Translations under genes and position numbers: made by a program
Part shown: in pieces, positions 24,561-36,517 of the stretch
Position numbering within the stretch: the first letter of the stretch is position 1
How the letters are laid out: every line of letters starts with the position of its first letter
Assembly (NCBI GenBank): GCA_014529385.2
Contig: CM043947.1
Location: forward strand, 133,007,891-133,071,890
Reading direction: 5' to 3'
Length of the DNA: 64,000 bases
Source of the DNA: Adiantum capillus-veneris
Taxonomy: Eukaryota > Streptophyta > Polypodiopsida > Polypodiales > Pteridaceae
The notes under the pieces: generated by a model
Told to the model about the DNA's origin: nothing
The model's database searches: none
The model's input: only the letters and a program-made list of their open reading frames with translations

Positions 24561-24813
24561 ACAAGTTGAGTTTGTTTAGTCTAATGAGCTTGAAAATATT
24601 TTTGTAACATTAAAGTTATTGTTTCACAACTACCAACACTCATGCCTCCTTGTTCAGAGTACACATTCTTTGTTACCTTTGCAAAAATTGACACAACAAG
24701 TTGAGTTTGTTTAGTCTAATGAGCTTGAAAATATTTTTGTAACATTAAAGTTATTGTTTCACAACTACCAACACTCATGCCTCCTTGTTCAGAGTACACA
24801 TTCCTTTAGTGCA
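24544..24813. repeat. 135-bp tandem duplication inside pol
   Basis: The block beginning ttgcaaaaattgacacaac at 24,544 is repeated at 24,679 almost unchanged. It duplicates the RT/RNase H junction and would by itself disrupt the polyprotein. Confidence 0.9.
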
Positions 24814-24819
24814 AGAAAA

Positions 24820-25765
24820 CAATTGGGGCTGTTTTGTTACAACATGGTTTCCACAGTACCAGGATGCAGCCCATCTACTTTGATAGTAGGGTCATGAATG
24901 CTTTGGAGAGAGGCTACATGGAAGTAGAACTTATGATGCTTTCTCTCATGTTTGTGGTGAGGAAGTTTAAATCCTAGTTGCTACCAAAACCTTTTGTAAT
25001 TCTCACTACAAAATTTTTTTCCCCTTGGGTGTCATCTCAAATGAATATTAGCACTAGGATCTCAAAGTGGATTATGGAATTTCAAGAATTCTAATACTTT
25101 TTCAAGGTAGAAGATAGTGTACATGCACAATTGGCAGGGATCCTCACTTATAGGGTGCATGAGAAGGAGATTAAAGTGCTTGAAGCCTAAAGAACTCACC
25201 ATTGCCACCACCTAAAAGTATTCCTAATGCTTTTACCTTGTTCTTTGATGGAGCTTTTTGACGAGCCATAGGAAAAGCAGAGGGAGGACTAGTGTTTCTC
25301 AACCCAAGAGGAGTGGTATTCATGAAAGAGAAGGTCAATCTACCAGGTTCAACTAGCAACAATGAAGCAGACTATGACATACTACTTGAAGAAGTGCATC
25401 AGCCAAGGTATACAACGTCTCATGGTAAAAGGGGATACACTTCTCATTAACGAGCCAGATTTTAGGCATTTGGACATGCAAGAATGAAAGCCTAAGGACA
25501 AAAGTTCATGCCATTTGTAGGTTTTTTAATCAATTTAAAGAAGTGCAACTATATCATATTCCTAGGAAACAAAATGAAGATGCCAATTTACTTGCACAAC
25601 AAGCAATTACATGTGTTGAGAAAGAAGTGTAGGTCATCATGGTGGCAACAGTTGTCAAGAAACCGAGATACCAGGGATTGGAGTCATTGGCTCCCATTAT
25701 TGGCTATATTTTGGAGGGAGAGTTTCCACAAGTCTTCACAAAAGCTTAAAAGAGGAGACTCATGA
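24820..25765 (+). pseudogene. Ty3/gypsy RNase H remnant
   Basis: Fragments on the plus strand read as a retroelement RNase H, including a segment near 25,240 that resembles FDGAF-AIGKAEGGLVFLNPRG and NNEADYD near 25,360. Many stops are present. The 63-aa minus-strand ORF here is a shadow. Confidence 0.5.
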
Positions 25766-25769
25766 AGAA

Positions 25770-26800
25770 GGAAAGCGTTTATCTCTTCCTTGAAGGCTCC
25801 CTCTATCAAAGATGAAAGGATTAGGTGTGTAGAAGAGTACCAACAATGGAGGAATTCCAGCCATTCTAGAGGTTTGCATGAAGAGGCATGTGGTGGTCAT
25901 TTTGCCCAAGAGATAACTGTGAAGAAGATTTTGCTTGCGGGGTGTTTGGCCAAGCCTGCATGTGGATGTCCAACATTTGGTGTAAAATCTATCACAATTG
26001 TCAAGTAAATGGAAATAGAAGATTGATATGTGGTCCAAGGCAAATTGTGCTTGCAAATGAACCCTTTGAAAAGTGGAGCATTGATGCTATGGGTCCTTTG
26101 CCTAGAACAAAAAATGGTAAACTCTACATTCTAGTGGTTGTAGATTACATGGCTAGGTGGGTAGAGGCTCAAAGTGTGGCAAGGTTAAATGGAAAAACAG
26201 TGAGCATATTTGTATACACTAATATTTGTTGCAAATTTGGCACAACTTTGGAAATTATTTCTGATAATGGTGTGGGGTTCAGGAAGGGTTTACTCATGGA
26301 AGTCTGTGAAGGGCTTTACTACATCGTCATAGCACACCCTACTACCCACAATCAACTGGTTTAATGGACAAGGCTAATGGTGTTATTGCAAGCATCATTA
26401 GAAAGATGGTGCAAAACAAGATAAAGTTTTGGGATGACTTCTTGGATGGTGCCTTGTGGCTGTATCGAACCACATATAGGGAAGCCACAGACTTCACACC
26501 ATTTCACTTGGTCTATGATCAAGAGGCCTTGCAGCCTATTGAGCTCAACATTCCAACCATGCAGCTTCACAGCAAAGGGACACAAGATGACCAAGAAACA
26601 TGGACGGATCGACTTCTTACCTTAGTCAAACTTGAGTGAAAAAGAGAAAAAGCTTACAAGTGCTACAAGAGGAAAGCTATGCAAGCAAAGGAGAATCTTG
26701 ATAAAAAGGTTAAGGACAAGGGTAGCAAAGAAGGTGGGCTGGTGTTAAGGTATGAGAATCGACTTGACAATAGGTTTGATGCCAAATTCAACACCTGATG
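25770..26800 (+). pseudogene. Ty3/gypsy integrase (decayed)
   Basis: The core carries WSIDAMGPLPRTKNGKLYIL (first catalytic Asp) and EIISDNGVGF (second Asp). The third position falls across a frameshift at about 26,360 and reads STGLMDKANG, with Asp where Glu is required. FWDDFLDGALWLYRTTYREA follows, as expected. The region upstream (25.8-26.0 kb) retains part of the H2C2 zinc-binding domain. It is not catalytically competent. Confidence 0.8.
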
Positions 26801-27675
26801 GCAAGGTCCATATTATGTGGTCAAAAAATCAGTTAATTCAAGTTACTATCAGCTCATGGATTTATATGGCAAGGAGCATCCTAAGAAGGTGAATGGGTAC
26901 CGACAAAATCCCTACTTGAGTTGCAGTCTACCAAAGGATTTGCAAGAGCATCACCAAGAAGCTATATCATCATGTAGGTCTTGTAGCTTGGTTTGTGTCA
27001 GTAGTTCAAGACAAGGTGAAGAAGACTACAAAAGGAAGACTTGTTTGAGGAACAAAACACGGAAAATAGCTTGCAACCACTCTTATTGAAAAAGAAGCCT
27101 TTTGATGGTACATGAATGTACCATCATCCTAGGCACGGCTAATGATAGTTGTTTTTTGGCTATCCGGAATTTTCATAGTGAGCTACCTCACCCTATCAAA
27201 ATCACTCAAAACTTTGTGGCTATCCTCACACTTTCACTATACATAGGCGTGTGTGAGTTAGGGGACTTTTCCCTTATCTCCTTAAAAACCCTCAATTAGC
27301 TACTCACTAAACTAGTTGAGCCAAAATAATAAATAAAATAGAAATTAAAAGTATATCATGGCCTTCTTATGTGTAAATATCTCATTGTATATAGGGACTA
27401 AATATAGGAATTTTTTATTAAATTTATTTTGGTATTTTATTTAAATATGTATACCTAGGTGTGTGTTTTATTAGACGTATGTATGCCTTCTTTCATCCTC
27501 TTGCACCATAAGTATGTTTTTGTTACCAATGTGTACATCCTCTAATATCATAAATATTTTTTTCTTTTATACAAATCACCACCACATTTCCACCATCATC
27601 CTTGTGAAAACAAAAAACTAGATTCTACTCCCTTAGTCACTTTTATTATATAATTTTCATTTACTTATATACTTT
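26801..27675 (+). other. 3' end of the gypsy polyprotein and untranslated tail
   Basis: A short segment after the integrase (to about 27,090) reads as the usual post-integrase tail (KKVNGYRQNPYLS-like). From 27,100 on there is AT-rich sequence without a gene, up to the 3' terminal repeat. Confidence 0.4.
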
Positions 27676-28036
27676 TTCCTCTTTCACCCAAAATAATACA
27701 AAAGAGGGACCATATTATATGATTCCAAAATCTTCTCTATTTCACCTCAATAATTCTCTCCTCTTGAGCCCACATCCATGTGACTCAAGAGACAAGAGTC
27801 CCACTGTCATAATAATATATCAAAAATTTGATAAACATGATTTTTTATGTAAATATTGATTAGGAGATAATCCTAACAAGGGCTCTCCTCACCTATAAAT
27901 AGAGCCCTTTCTCCTTTGTAAAGGCATGATCTCTACACTATTGCTCACTACTTTGAGTGTACCATTCTCCATCTTAGTTGTAGAGAGAGAGAGTGAGATC
28001 TCTATATACCCTTACTTGTGGTGTATAGGAAAGCCC
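27676..28036 (+). repeat. 3' terminal repeat of the Ty3/gypsy element (truncated)
   Basis: Matches the 5' copy from ctctttcacccaaaataatac through acctataaatagagccc to cttgtggtgtatagg, with scattered differences. Similarity ends at about 28,036, well before the length of the 5' repeat, so this copy is truncated or interrupted there. Confidence 0.7.
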
Positions 28037-28119
28037 TTTCAAGATCCTAAGTGCATCATCATGATTATTGGGGCCAAAAATTTGTGGCGACATCATGGGT
28101 GACACATCCGTGCTTGCAC

Positions 28120-28215
28120 ACAATGTGTGAACACCCTTCAACCAATAGACCAACAATGGGGCCACATCCCTACTTGCGAACAATGTGTGAACACCCTTCA
28201 ACCAATAGACCAGCA
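28120..28215. repeat. 60-bp tandem duplication
   Basis: The phrase gtgtgaacacccttcaacca occurs at about 28,125 and 28,185, each preceded by cacatcc-t-cttgc-. Confidence 0.85.
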
Positions 28216-28737
28216 ATCTCGGGACAATCATATGGAAAAATTTTAAATCAAAATATACTCAAAACCATTTACCAAATATGCTTACTACTATCAAGCCAAC
28301 ATTTGACGTGATTACAAATATTTTGGAATGCTTAATTGAATAAGCAAGCTGTCATAGGTTCAATTTTGAATAATAAAACCAAATATGCATACTAGCAAGT
28401 AGTAGCAAGCCAACATTTGATGTTAAGAGTACTAAATCTTTTTGAATACTTAATTAAATAAGCAAGATGCCATAGGTTTAATCATGACTAATAAAACCAA
28501 GAGAGTGTATCACCCTCCTATGTATGGGTGGCCTTCGTGTTGTATTCTTGCATTGCCTCGTCTTTGACGTGTGAAAACCCCTTCCAAGCATCCCACTCGG
28601 CTTTCTCTTTCACATCAAATATCACAAAAAGGCTCATATTCAATTCAGCAATTGCTGCATGCTTGTAAAGTCCATATACATCAGTTTATCAATAGTAGCC
28701 TTTACGTTTAATGCATCTTTCGCGGAGGCCATGCTTG

Positions 28738-28889
<152 letters not shown>

Positions 28890-29415
28890 CAAACCCTAGC
28901 TTTCTCTCCCCCCTTGTCTCCCAGTGGGTGAGCGCGTCCCAGGGGTACCTTTCAGCCTGACCTTCTCAAGCCAAAATAGCCACTAGCCCACTTACCCACC
29001 TTCAGAAAGACGTGACCCTTGCCTACTTGCCCATCTACGGACTCGACACTCTTGATGATGGCCAACCTTAGATCCGCCAGAATCTTGCCCACTTTTCCTC
29101 TACACACTTGAAGCTCCTAGCGACAACTGCTCTTGGCATCATCATTGCTTGGTTCTAGTGTAACCAAGATCAAGTGCAGTATTCAAACCTAAGTAACCTT
29201 TCAAACCTTTTAACTCCTAAAAAATTATCAGCAATCTAGGCGTCCAAATTTTGCTAAACCCATTCATTTTGGCAAGGTAGTAAGGATGCCTAAATGTCTT
29301 CCTTTGGTACCCCAATCTCACGCAAGAGCTTCCTTGTGGCAAGCTAGTAGCCGCACCAAGAAAGGATCTCATTGGGCACCAAGAAAATCAGACCTAAGAA
29401 CTCATTGGCAAAAGT

Positions 29416-29853
29416 GTGAGACTCAAGGAACCCTTGCTTAAGCTAGAGGACACAAAGGATGCAGTGAGCCAAGCCCTACTCACAAAATCCCAAGGTGTTG
29501 AAGCCTCCCTTACCAAGACCGTCAAGGTAGTGAAGGAAGTCCATGAAGCGACACACAAAAAGATTGACACCAAGATACAGATAGTTTACAAGAATGCTGA
29601 CTACAAGAATCCCTTGGCCTTAAAGTCAAGATTGGAGGATTTCACTCACCATGGTGCACCAATGAAGACACTCTCAAAGAAGCAATCGCCAAACTCAATG
29701 ACATTCTTCAACCTGACAACATCAAGCCTAAAACCGTTTCTTGGATCAATGCCACACAGGCATGTTCCACCCAAGCATTTTATTCTCACCTTCAAGGACA
29801 AAGAAGAATGGATAAGGCCATTATATCGCCTTCTTAAGGGGAAAATGTTCTAA
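29416..29853 (+). CDS. Unidentified 145-aa ORF, possibly a decayed coiled-coil fragment
   Basis: A Lys/Thr/Val-rich helical start (KTVKVVKEVHEATHKKIDTK) is followed by less structured sequence. There are no recognisable domain, no splice context and no second copy in the window. It lies between the CT tract and the copia 5' LTR and may be a fragment of an older element. A chance ORF cannot be excluded. Confidence 0.25.
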   Translation: MRLKEPLLKLEDTKDAVSQALLTKSQGVEASLTKTVKVVKEVHEATHKKIDTKIQIVYKNADYKNPLALKSRLEDFTHHGAPMKTLSKKQSPNSMTFFNLTTSSLKPFLGSMPHRHVPPKHFILTFKDKEEWIRPLYRLLKGKMF

Positions 29854-30060
29854 ATCACCAAAGAATAGACCAAAAGTTAACTCAAAGTTAAAGCAAACAA
29901 GCTCAAGAAGGTATACGAATCCCACAAAAAGGTAAGTGAGCAGTCTACCAAGGTGGTAAATCCATCATCCAAATCCCAAATCGGATCTCCCTATAGTTGA
30001 CCCTCCTAGGTTATTTTTCTTTCTGTTTTTTAACCCTTCGATGGACCCTCAGTCCTTAAC

Positions 30061-30454
30061 TGATGTGTATTGTCAAGCTCAACATGTACGACACTTGGAT
30101 GACTATCCTCGATAGTCATCATCACTAGAGCTCCTTGGTGGTGGATAGACATATCTTTGGCAGTGATACTACAGCAAGACTACACTGAGTTGGTCTACCT
30201 ACCGGAGTGATGGCACACTTGCCTACTCACCTCACTCACTAGCGGTTCATACTAGACCATTGTAATAGTTTCCCTTTTATGTTGTATTCCCCTTATGCTT
30301 TGTCGACCTCTTATCTTGAGTTTCTGAAGAAGAAAAAGTATAGTCTTTTATCTCCATCTTTGTGTGTGTGTGTGTGGGGGGGGGGGGGGGGTGGGTGGGT
30401 GGGTGTGTGCACGCTTGCAAGAGCTCAAGGTCTCTCCTTCTCTATCTCTTAACA
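30061..30454 (+). repeat. Copia 5' LTR
   Basis: Starts TG and ends CA (ctcttaaca). It shares tgtcaagctcaacatgtac, ggtctacctaccggagtgat and gcacacttgcctactcacct with the 3' copy. It is about 80 bp longer, mainly because of a GT/poly-G tract (30,361-30,406) that is much shorter in the 3' LTR. Confidence 0.9.
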
Positions 30455-30470
30455 TGGTATCAGAGCCTGG
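30455..30470 (+). other. Copia primer-binding site (tRNA-iMet)
   Basis: TGGTATCAGAGC, the standard complement of the 3' end of plant initiator-Met tRNA, starts at the first base after the 5' LTR. Confidence 0.95.
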
Positions 30471-30884
30471 TTGTGTCTGAGGAGCTTCGAGCAGCAAGCA
30501 GGAGAAGTCTAGGAAGCGGTTTTGGTATTCTTGGGAGCCATCTTCAACGATATCCAATGCAGGTGATTCCACTTGGAGAGTGTCCATCTGAGGGTTCTAT
30601 GCAATCCTTTGGACTACAAAGGACTGTAGTTGTGTAGCCAAATTTTCATTTTTGGCGCGTTTTGACCCTCGTTTTGGAGTTAGAGATCGTGCGCATGCAA
30701 AAATGCTAAGGTTTGGGATTTTGCAGATCTACATATTGGTGGTGCATAAAGCTTTGGTTTGGCTGCAATGTGCATAGACAATGTTAAGTACAATGAAACA
30801 TATGTATGCATGCAGATTGTGGTTATAGGTGGTAACCAACTAATTTTAGCAGGGTATTCGAAGATTGTGTAAAGGGTTGGAAAC

Positions 30885-31725
30885 ATGTCATCCAACAATG
30901 ATGGGCTTAACCAGGTTGTCAATCGAAAGTTGGACAAGAACAACTTCCATGCTTGGAATCTTAGAATGACTAGCTTTCTTATGGGAAAAGGTTATTGGGA
31001 CTACAGAGCTTGAGATAGCACCATTACTACTAGAGGACGGTGCGACTGATGCACAAATTAAGACATTTAAAGATTGGAACTAGGGAGCTTAGAAGGTCAT
31101 GTACTGGCTTTCTGTCAGTGTACAACACTATGATTGGGAATATACACGATGCTCAATCTCGTAAGGAGGCTTGGGACACCTTGCTGTCATTGGATGCGAC
31201 CAACACAAAGGCAAGGAAGCTGGCTGAAGACTGAGCTGAATACTATGTGCAAAAGTGAAGCATGTCCATCAATGACTATTCATTGAAGATAAATAACATA
31301 TATGAGTCACTTGCATCAATTGGTGTTACAGTCGATGATGATGCTATAGTAGAAGTATGTCTGTGAGATTTGGGTCCTAAGTACAAAGAGCTCAAAAGCG
31401 GCATCCATCTTCAAGAGAACATTCCCTCGTTTATAGATTTGGTGGTACAGGTCATGGACAAGGCCAAGGAAGAGGCTACCACAAAGCATAACAACAAAAC
31501 AACAATCATGGTCAAAACACAAGTGATGGTTGAGGAAACTTTCGAGGTAGGGAGAGTCCAAGAGGTCGTGGAAATGCACAGCACAATAATGCAAGTCAAC
31601 ATAGAAATGTAGTATGTTGGGGTTGTGGAAGACTTGGTCACTTTGAGCGTGACTATCTAGGAAGGAGGCAAGAAAGCAGTTATCCAACCACTAGTAGTAA
31701 TGCAGATGAGCGTAATATACTATTT
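30885..31725 (+). pseudogene. gag: Copia gag (decayed)
   Basis: The ATG at 30,885 opens MSSNNDGLNQVV and continues to the typical copia-gag phrase NNFHAWNLRMTSFLMGKG before a stop near 31,011. Later fragments include a zinc knuckle near 31,613 reading CWGCGRLGHFERDY, whose fourth ligand is Tyr instead of Cys. Several stops break the frame. Confidence 0.8.
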
Positions 31726-33410
31726 GTGATATATCACATGTTGAATACTATGTCTGCAAATGTTGCAAAATCAAGTGATAATGTCTGGTATGTGGATTCT
31801 AGTGCATCTAATCACATTTCCAGCCAGGGTGAATGGTTTAAGAAAATGCAAACTTTACAAAGTCCTCATTATGTAGAAACTGGGGATGATACTGCACATC
31901 CTCTTATGAATACAGAAAATGTGCCATTGTCTATGATAGATGGTAAAGTGAAGTACCTTGATGATGTACTACATGTTACAAAGAACATGGTTTCTATTGG
32001 GCAAATGGTTGAGCAGGGTTTATAGGTCAGGTTGAACTTCAATAGTCTCTTTTTCAAAGAGCATAAGAAGGCTGGAAGGCTAGTTGCATAAGGAAAAAAA
32101 GTGGGTAGAATGTTTTCTTTGGATGTAAATGTGCCCAAGGTGAATGCTGCCATGTTTTCATGAGGTGCAGATGTTGTTCCAGATATACATATTTGGCACA
32201 AACGTATTCGTCATGTAAATTTGCAGAAGCTGAAAATGATGCACACTAAAGAGATGGTTACAGGCTTACCTACATTTTGAGTTGTTGAAATGCAAAAAGT
32301 AAGTGAAGCTTGTCAATTTGGAAAGCAAGAAAAAGCACCCTTTATGGTAGGAATGCATTGGATTTAGTGCATACAGATGTATGGTCTCTGAGAAAGACTG
32401 CATCTATGGGTGGATGTAGATACTATGTGAGTTTCATTGATGACCATACAAGGAAGGTATGGGTCTACTTCATGAATAAAAAACATCAGGTGTTTATGCA
32501 TTTTAAAATTTCAAATTTATGGTTGAAAAATAGATTAGAAAACATGTAAAGTGTCTTAGGTCAAATGGAGGAGGAGAATAATTCTCCAATGATTTCAATG
32601 GTTTTTTGAAAAATCATGGAATTCAGAGGCAATTTTCATGCAGATCTGCTCCGCAACAAAATGGTGTTACTGAGCAAAAGAACATGCAATATGAAGAAAT
32701 GGCTAGAACATTGATGAATGAGAAGAACATGCCTCATTGTTATTGGGATGAGGTTGTTGTACATGTGTCTACATTATGAACAAGACCCCTACTGTTGCAG
32801 TACATTATATGACACCTGAAGAAAATTTCAGTGGTGGTAAAAAACCAGATGTACCAGATTTTAAAGTGTTCGGATGTATTTCTTATGTGCATGTGCTGGA
32901 TGAGCTAAGAAGTAAGCTTGATCCAAAAGCAGAAAAATGCATGTTTATTGGCTATTTCCTTGAGCAGAAAGGGTACAAGTGTTACAATTCTATCACGAAT
33001 AAAGTGAGGGTGAGCAAGGATGTTGTTTTTTATGAAATGGCAAGTTGGTATGCTAATGTAAAAGATGATCTGGGGGCTGGTGTAAGAGAGAATGTGGCTG
33101 CAAAAAATACACAATCACAAGTTTTGAGTGGGCCACAAGGGTCCTCTAGTGCAAGTTATGGTGAGAATCCATGGAGTGACAGGTTACATGAAAAAGTGAG
33201 TCTTGCAAACTCCTCAAATGTGTCAAGGAAAGGAAAGGAAAAAGTTTATGATGCCCCTAAGTTGCCAAATTTGAGTGTTGGTTATGATGATGGCAATAGC
33301 AGTGGTTATGAACAGAGTTTGGATGATGAGTTTTGCATACCCTCTGTGAAGACTCCAGGTGCAAGAAGAATTCAAGCAGGGAATAGGGCACCTGGAAGTG
33401 ATCCTAGACC
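31726..33410 (+). pseudogene. pol: Copia protease and integrase (decayed)
   Basis: The protease segment reads VWYVDSSASNHISSQGEWF (DSGASNH expected, Gly to Ser). The integrase core starts near 32,345 with LVHTDVWSLRKTASMGGCRYYVSFIDDHTRKVWVYF, and a stop follows at about 32,547. The integrase C-terminal part is an open frame (32,776-33,420) with the typical FKVFGCISYVHV, SKLDPKAEKCMFIGY and KGYKCYNSITNKV phrases. Confidence 0.85.
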
Positions 33411-34770
33411 ATGCAGGTAAGAAAGAGCAACAAATCATGTGTAGAGATTGACTGTTATGTAGCTTGTCATTGTGCATTTACAGCGAAGATTACAGAGGAA
33501 GCAGATCCCACATGTTTTGAGGATGCTGTTAAGGATGAAAAATGGCGGCAAGCTATGGATGAAGAGATGGCTGCACTTGATGAAAATGGAACATGGAAAT
33601 TGGTTCCATTACCAAAGGATAAGAAGGAAATTGGATGTAAGTTGGTTTACAAAATACAAAATAATGTTGATGGAAGTGTGAGCAGGTACAACGCTAGACT
33701 TGTGGCCAAAGGTTACGCACAGACTTATGGGATTGATTATGAGGAGAAGTCCAACCCCATAGCTAAGATGGCTACCATTTGTGTGTTTATTATAGTGGCT
33801 GCCACATTAAAATGGGTGCTGAAACAAATGGATGTAAAGAATGCATTTTTGAATGGAGACTTTGAGGAAACTATGTATATGGAGTAGCCACAAGGTTGTG
33901 CAAATATGAGGCTACGTGACCTTGTATGCAGGTTAAAGAAAGCATTGTATGGGCTGAAGAAAGCACCTAGAGCTTGGTATGAGAGGATTGTAGAATTCCT
34001 CATTTCATTAGGCTTTAATATGTTTGATTTTAATCCAACTGCAATGCCCCTAGATCAAAATTTGAAGTTGAGGAATGATGTAGGTCAAGTGCGTGATAAT
34101 GCTACCATGTACACGAAGATTGTGGGTAGATTGATATACTTGACTATCTCATGTCCAAACTTGAGCTACACAATTGGATTGGCCAATCAGTTTATGCAGT
34201 CTCCCAGAAAACCACACTTGGATGCAATGAGGCATACTTTGCGCTATGTGAGTGCTACTTTAGACTATGCACTCTTTTATAGGGCAGATGTGAAGTTGTA
34301 GTTGTATGGCTACACATATGCAGATTTGGCTAGTAGTACATACAATTGTAGGTCTACTAGTGGATTCATGTTCTCACTTGGAAGTGTTGCTATCACATGG
34401 AGCATCAAGAATCAACCTACGATTTCTCTTTCAAGTACATAGGTAGAGTACAGGGGTGTTGCAGTGGCGGGATGTGAGATAGCATGGTTGTGATTGCTAC
34501 TTCATGACTTTGGAGTACATGTACAGAGGCCAGTTGTTAGCTATTGTGACAACCTCAGCAGCATACAGTTGGCATGAAACCTAGTGTTTTATGCCAAGAC
34601 AAATAATATTGAGGTACCACTTCATCAGAGAGAGGGCCTTATCAGGCGACATTGACCTAGAGTAAGTGGCGATAGATGAGTAGGTTGCAGATTTCTTCAC
34701 AAAGGCCCTTGGAGTGGCGAAGCTACTTTCAAGTGATGCTTGGCATATGAGAGATGGTGTTGAGCTTGAG
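33411..34770 (+). pseudogene. pol: Copia reverse transcriptase and RNase H (decayed)
   Basis: RT start: DEKWRQAMDEEMAALDENGTW, then YNARLVAKGYAQTYGIDYEE and WVLKQMDVKNAFLNGDFEE. The block that should carry the YVDD catalytic motif is missing between KKAPRAWYERIVEFLISLGF (about 34,010) and the following LKLRNDVGQV segment, an internal deletion. RNase H remains appear after 34,300 with stops. Confidence 0.85.
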
Positions 34771-34776
34771 GGGGAG

Positions 34777-35092
34777 TGTTGAGATGTCAAGCTCAACATG
34801 TACAAATACTGGATTACTATCATCGACAGTCATCATCACTGGCCTACCTTGGTGGATACGCATTTCTTCACTAGTGATACTACAGTTGAACTACATCGAG
34901 ATGGTCTACCTACCGGAGTGATGGCACACTTGCCTACTCACCTCACTCACTAGTGGTTCATATAAGATCATTGTACTAGTTTCCCTTATGTTTTGTAGAC
35001 CTCTTATCTTGAGTTTATGAAGAATAAGAAGTACAATCTTTTGCCTCCATATTTGTGTGTGTGTGCACATGATCCTTCTCTATCTCTTGACA
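34777..35092 (+). repeat. Copia 3' LTR
   Basis: Begins tgttgagatgtcaagctc right after the polypurine tract and ends ctcttgaca. The two LTRs differ by many substitutions and a microsatellite length change, so insertion is not recent. Confidence 0.9.
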
Positions 35093-35153
35093 TAGATGAA
35101 CCCATTGTAATGTTTGTTCTTAATCCCATGGGTCATATCTGACATCTATGGAT

Positions 35154-35156
<3 letters not shown>

Positions 35157-35245
<89 letters not shown>
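35157..35245. repeat. (CT)n microsatellite
   Basis: About 44 uninterrupted CT units beginning 65 bp after the copia 3' LTR. Confidence 0.95.
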
Positions 35246-35248
<3 letters not shown>

Positions 35249-35399
35249 AAGGAGGCTTGACTTTTGGGCATGAGTGATGAGAAAAAATGTTTGCACATAT
35301 TTTGTGCATAAATGTTGAGATTGTGTCTCATCTTTGTGTGTATGTGTGTGTGTATGCACATGATTCTGGATTCACAAGAGGCTTTAGGGTCACGAAATT

Positions 35400-36517
35400 T
35401 GCAAGCACATTTTACATAAGGTCAAAAGACATTCCAGATCAATTCAGTGTAGAAATTTAGGTTACTCTTAGCGAATTCCATGTTTACTTTAGTACGGATG
35501 TAGAGGCCAATATTGGAGGGACATTTGGAGTGGTCAATGAGATTGAGGTTGAAGGGTGCTTTGATGAGCTCCCCTTTGTCGAGAAATTGTCCTCCTTTCA
35601 ATATCTTGAGTCTGCAGTCCTCCGCGGTAGAGGCAGGGAGGTTAGCAAGGTAAACCCAAGTTTCACTTAGAATGGGTTCTAAGAACGCTTTGTTGGGCAG
35701 GACCTAAAGCTGATGGTCAACCCCAAGGGATTCTATTTCAATTTGTCTAACATGTAAGACAGTAAAAACATTAGAGATCTTAGCGACCATCTCTAGGAGT
35801 TCAGAGTCATTGAGGGAACAAAGATTACTCTAAAATTCCTTAACTGCTTCAAGGGCTGCACTATCTCGACAAAAAATACCACCAGTTTGTGGGATAGTTG
35901 GAGTAGCCGGTGTACAGACAAAAGAGTAATTGAGACTGCATAGCTTCCTTAGTTAGACAGATCAGCACCTGAGGAAGAGAATAGGGCAAGCTCTTGTTGG
36001 TATTGTGCAGATAGAAAGGGAAGTTGGGCTATGTATTGGGTAATTAGATTCACCCCTTCCATGGAGTCTTTATCCAAAGTAGCCAAAATTTTGACCCAAA
36101 CATTAAAAGACAGCATATATTAGACAGACAATTTCTTGTCAGAGGTAAGAGCCCAGTCATATATTAGTTGAGAAGCATCCAAGCTGCTAATACATTTGAA
36201 TATAAGAGATGTGGCCACTAAGAGGGGCTCCGAGGTCAATCCAATCCTTGTGAGAGAGCAAGAGTCTGCAGTATTTCAAAAAAGTGTGGTGAGGTTTACT
36301 TTTTCTTACCGTAGTAAGTGATACAATCTTTGGCTTTCCTAGTAAGGAAGGGTCTAGTTCTAATTGCCAAAAAATTCTTTCGTTTATGGTCCTTAAGGTA
36401 TAGCTTAATCTGTTTGAGAATCTTTGCATGATTTTCAGAGTTGTGTTTAGTGCTCATTTGGGTTGTCTTTCTAAAGGGTTTGCAGTCTTGAAAAAGGAAT
36501 AGTTCATACATAAACAA
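35400..36517 (-). pseudogene. Unidentified decayed protein-coding remnant
   Basis: Minus-strand pieces in changing frames form a plausible series: MSTKHNSENHAKILKQIK with a basic segment near 36.45 kb, KPKIVSLTTVRKSKPHHTF near 36.33 kb, then fragments down to 35.4 kb, such as a LANLPASTAEDCRLKILKGG-like stretch near 35.6 kb. Stops are frequent. Position downstream of a minus-strand TATA box (near 38.68 kb) and about 2 kb of non-coding sequence would suit the first ORF of a retroelement. I do not recognise the family. Confidence 0.3.

Larger units (their letters stand above)
30061..35092 (+). mobile_element. Ty1/copia LTR retrotransposon (degenerate, both LTRs present)
   Basis: Layout 5'-3': LTR, PBS, gag, protease, integrase, RT, RNase H, polypurine tract (ttgagggggag just before 34,777), LTR. 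The protease-integrase-RT order is diagnostic for copia. The coding part has many stops. No matching 5-bp target duplication: ttaac precedes the 5' LTR and tagat follows the 3' LTR, which suggests recombination between elements or later change. Confidence 0.9.
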
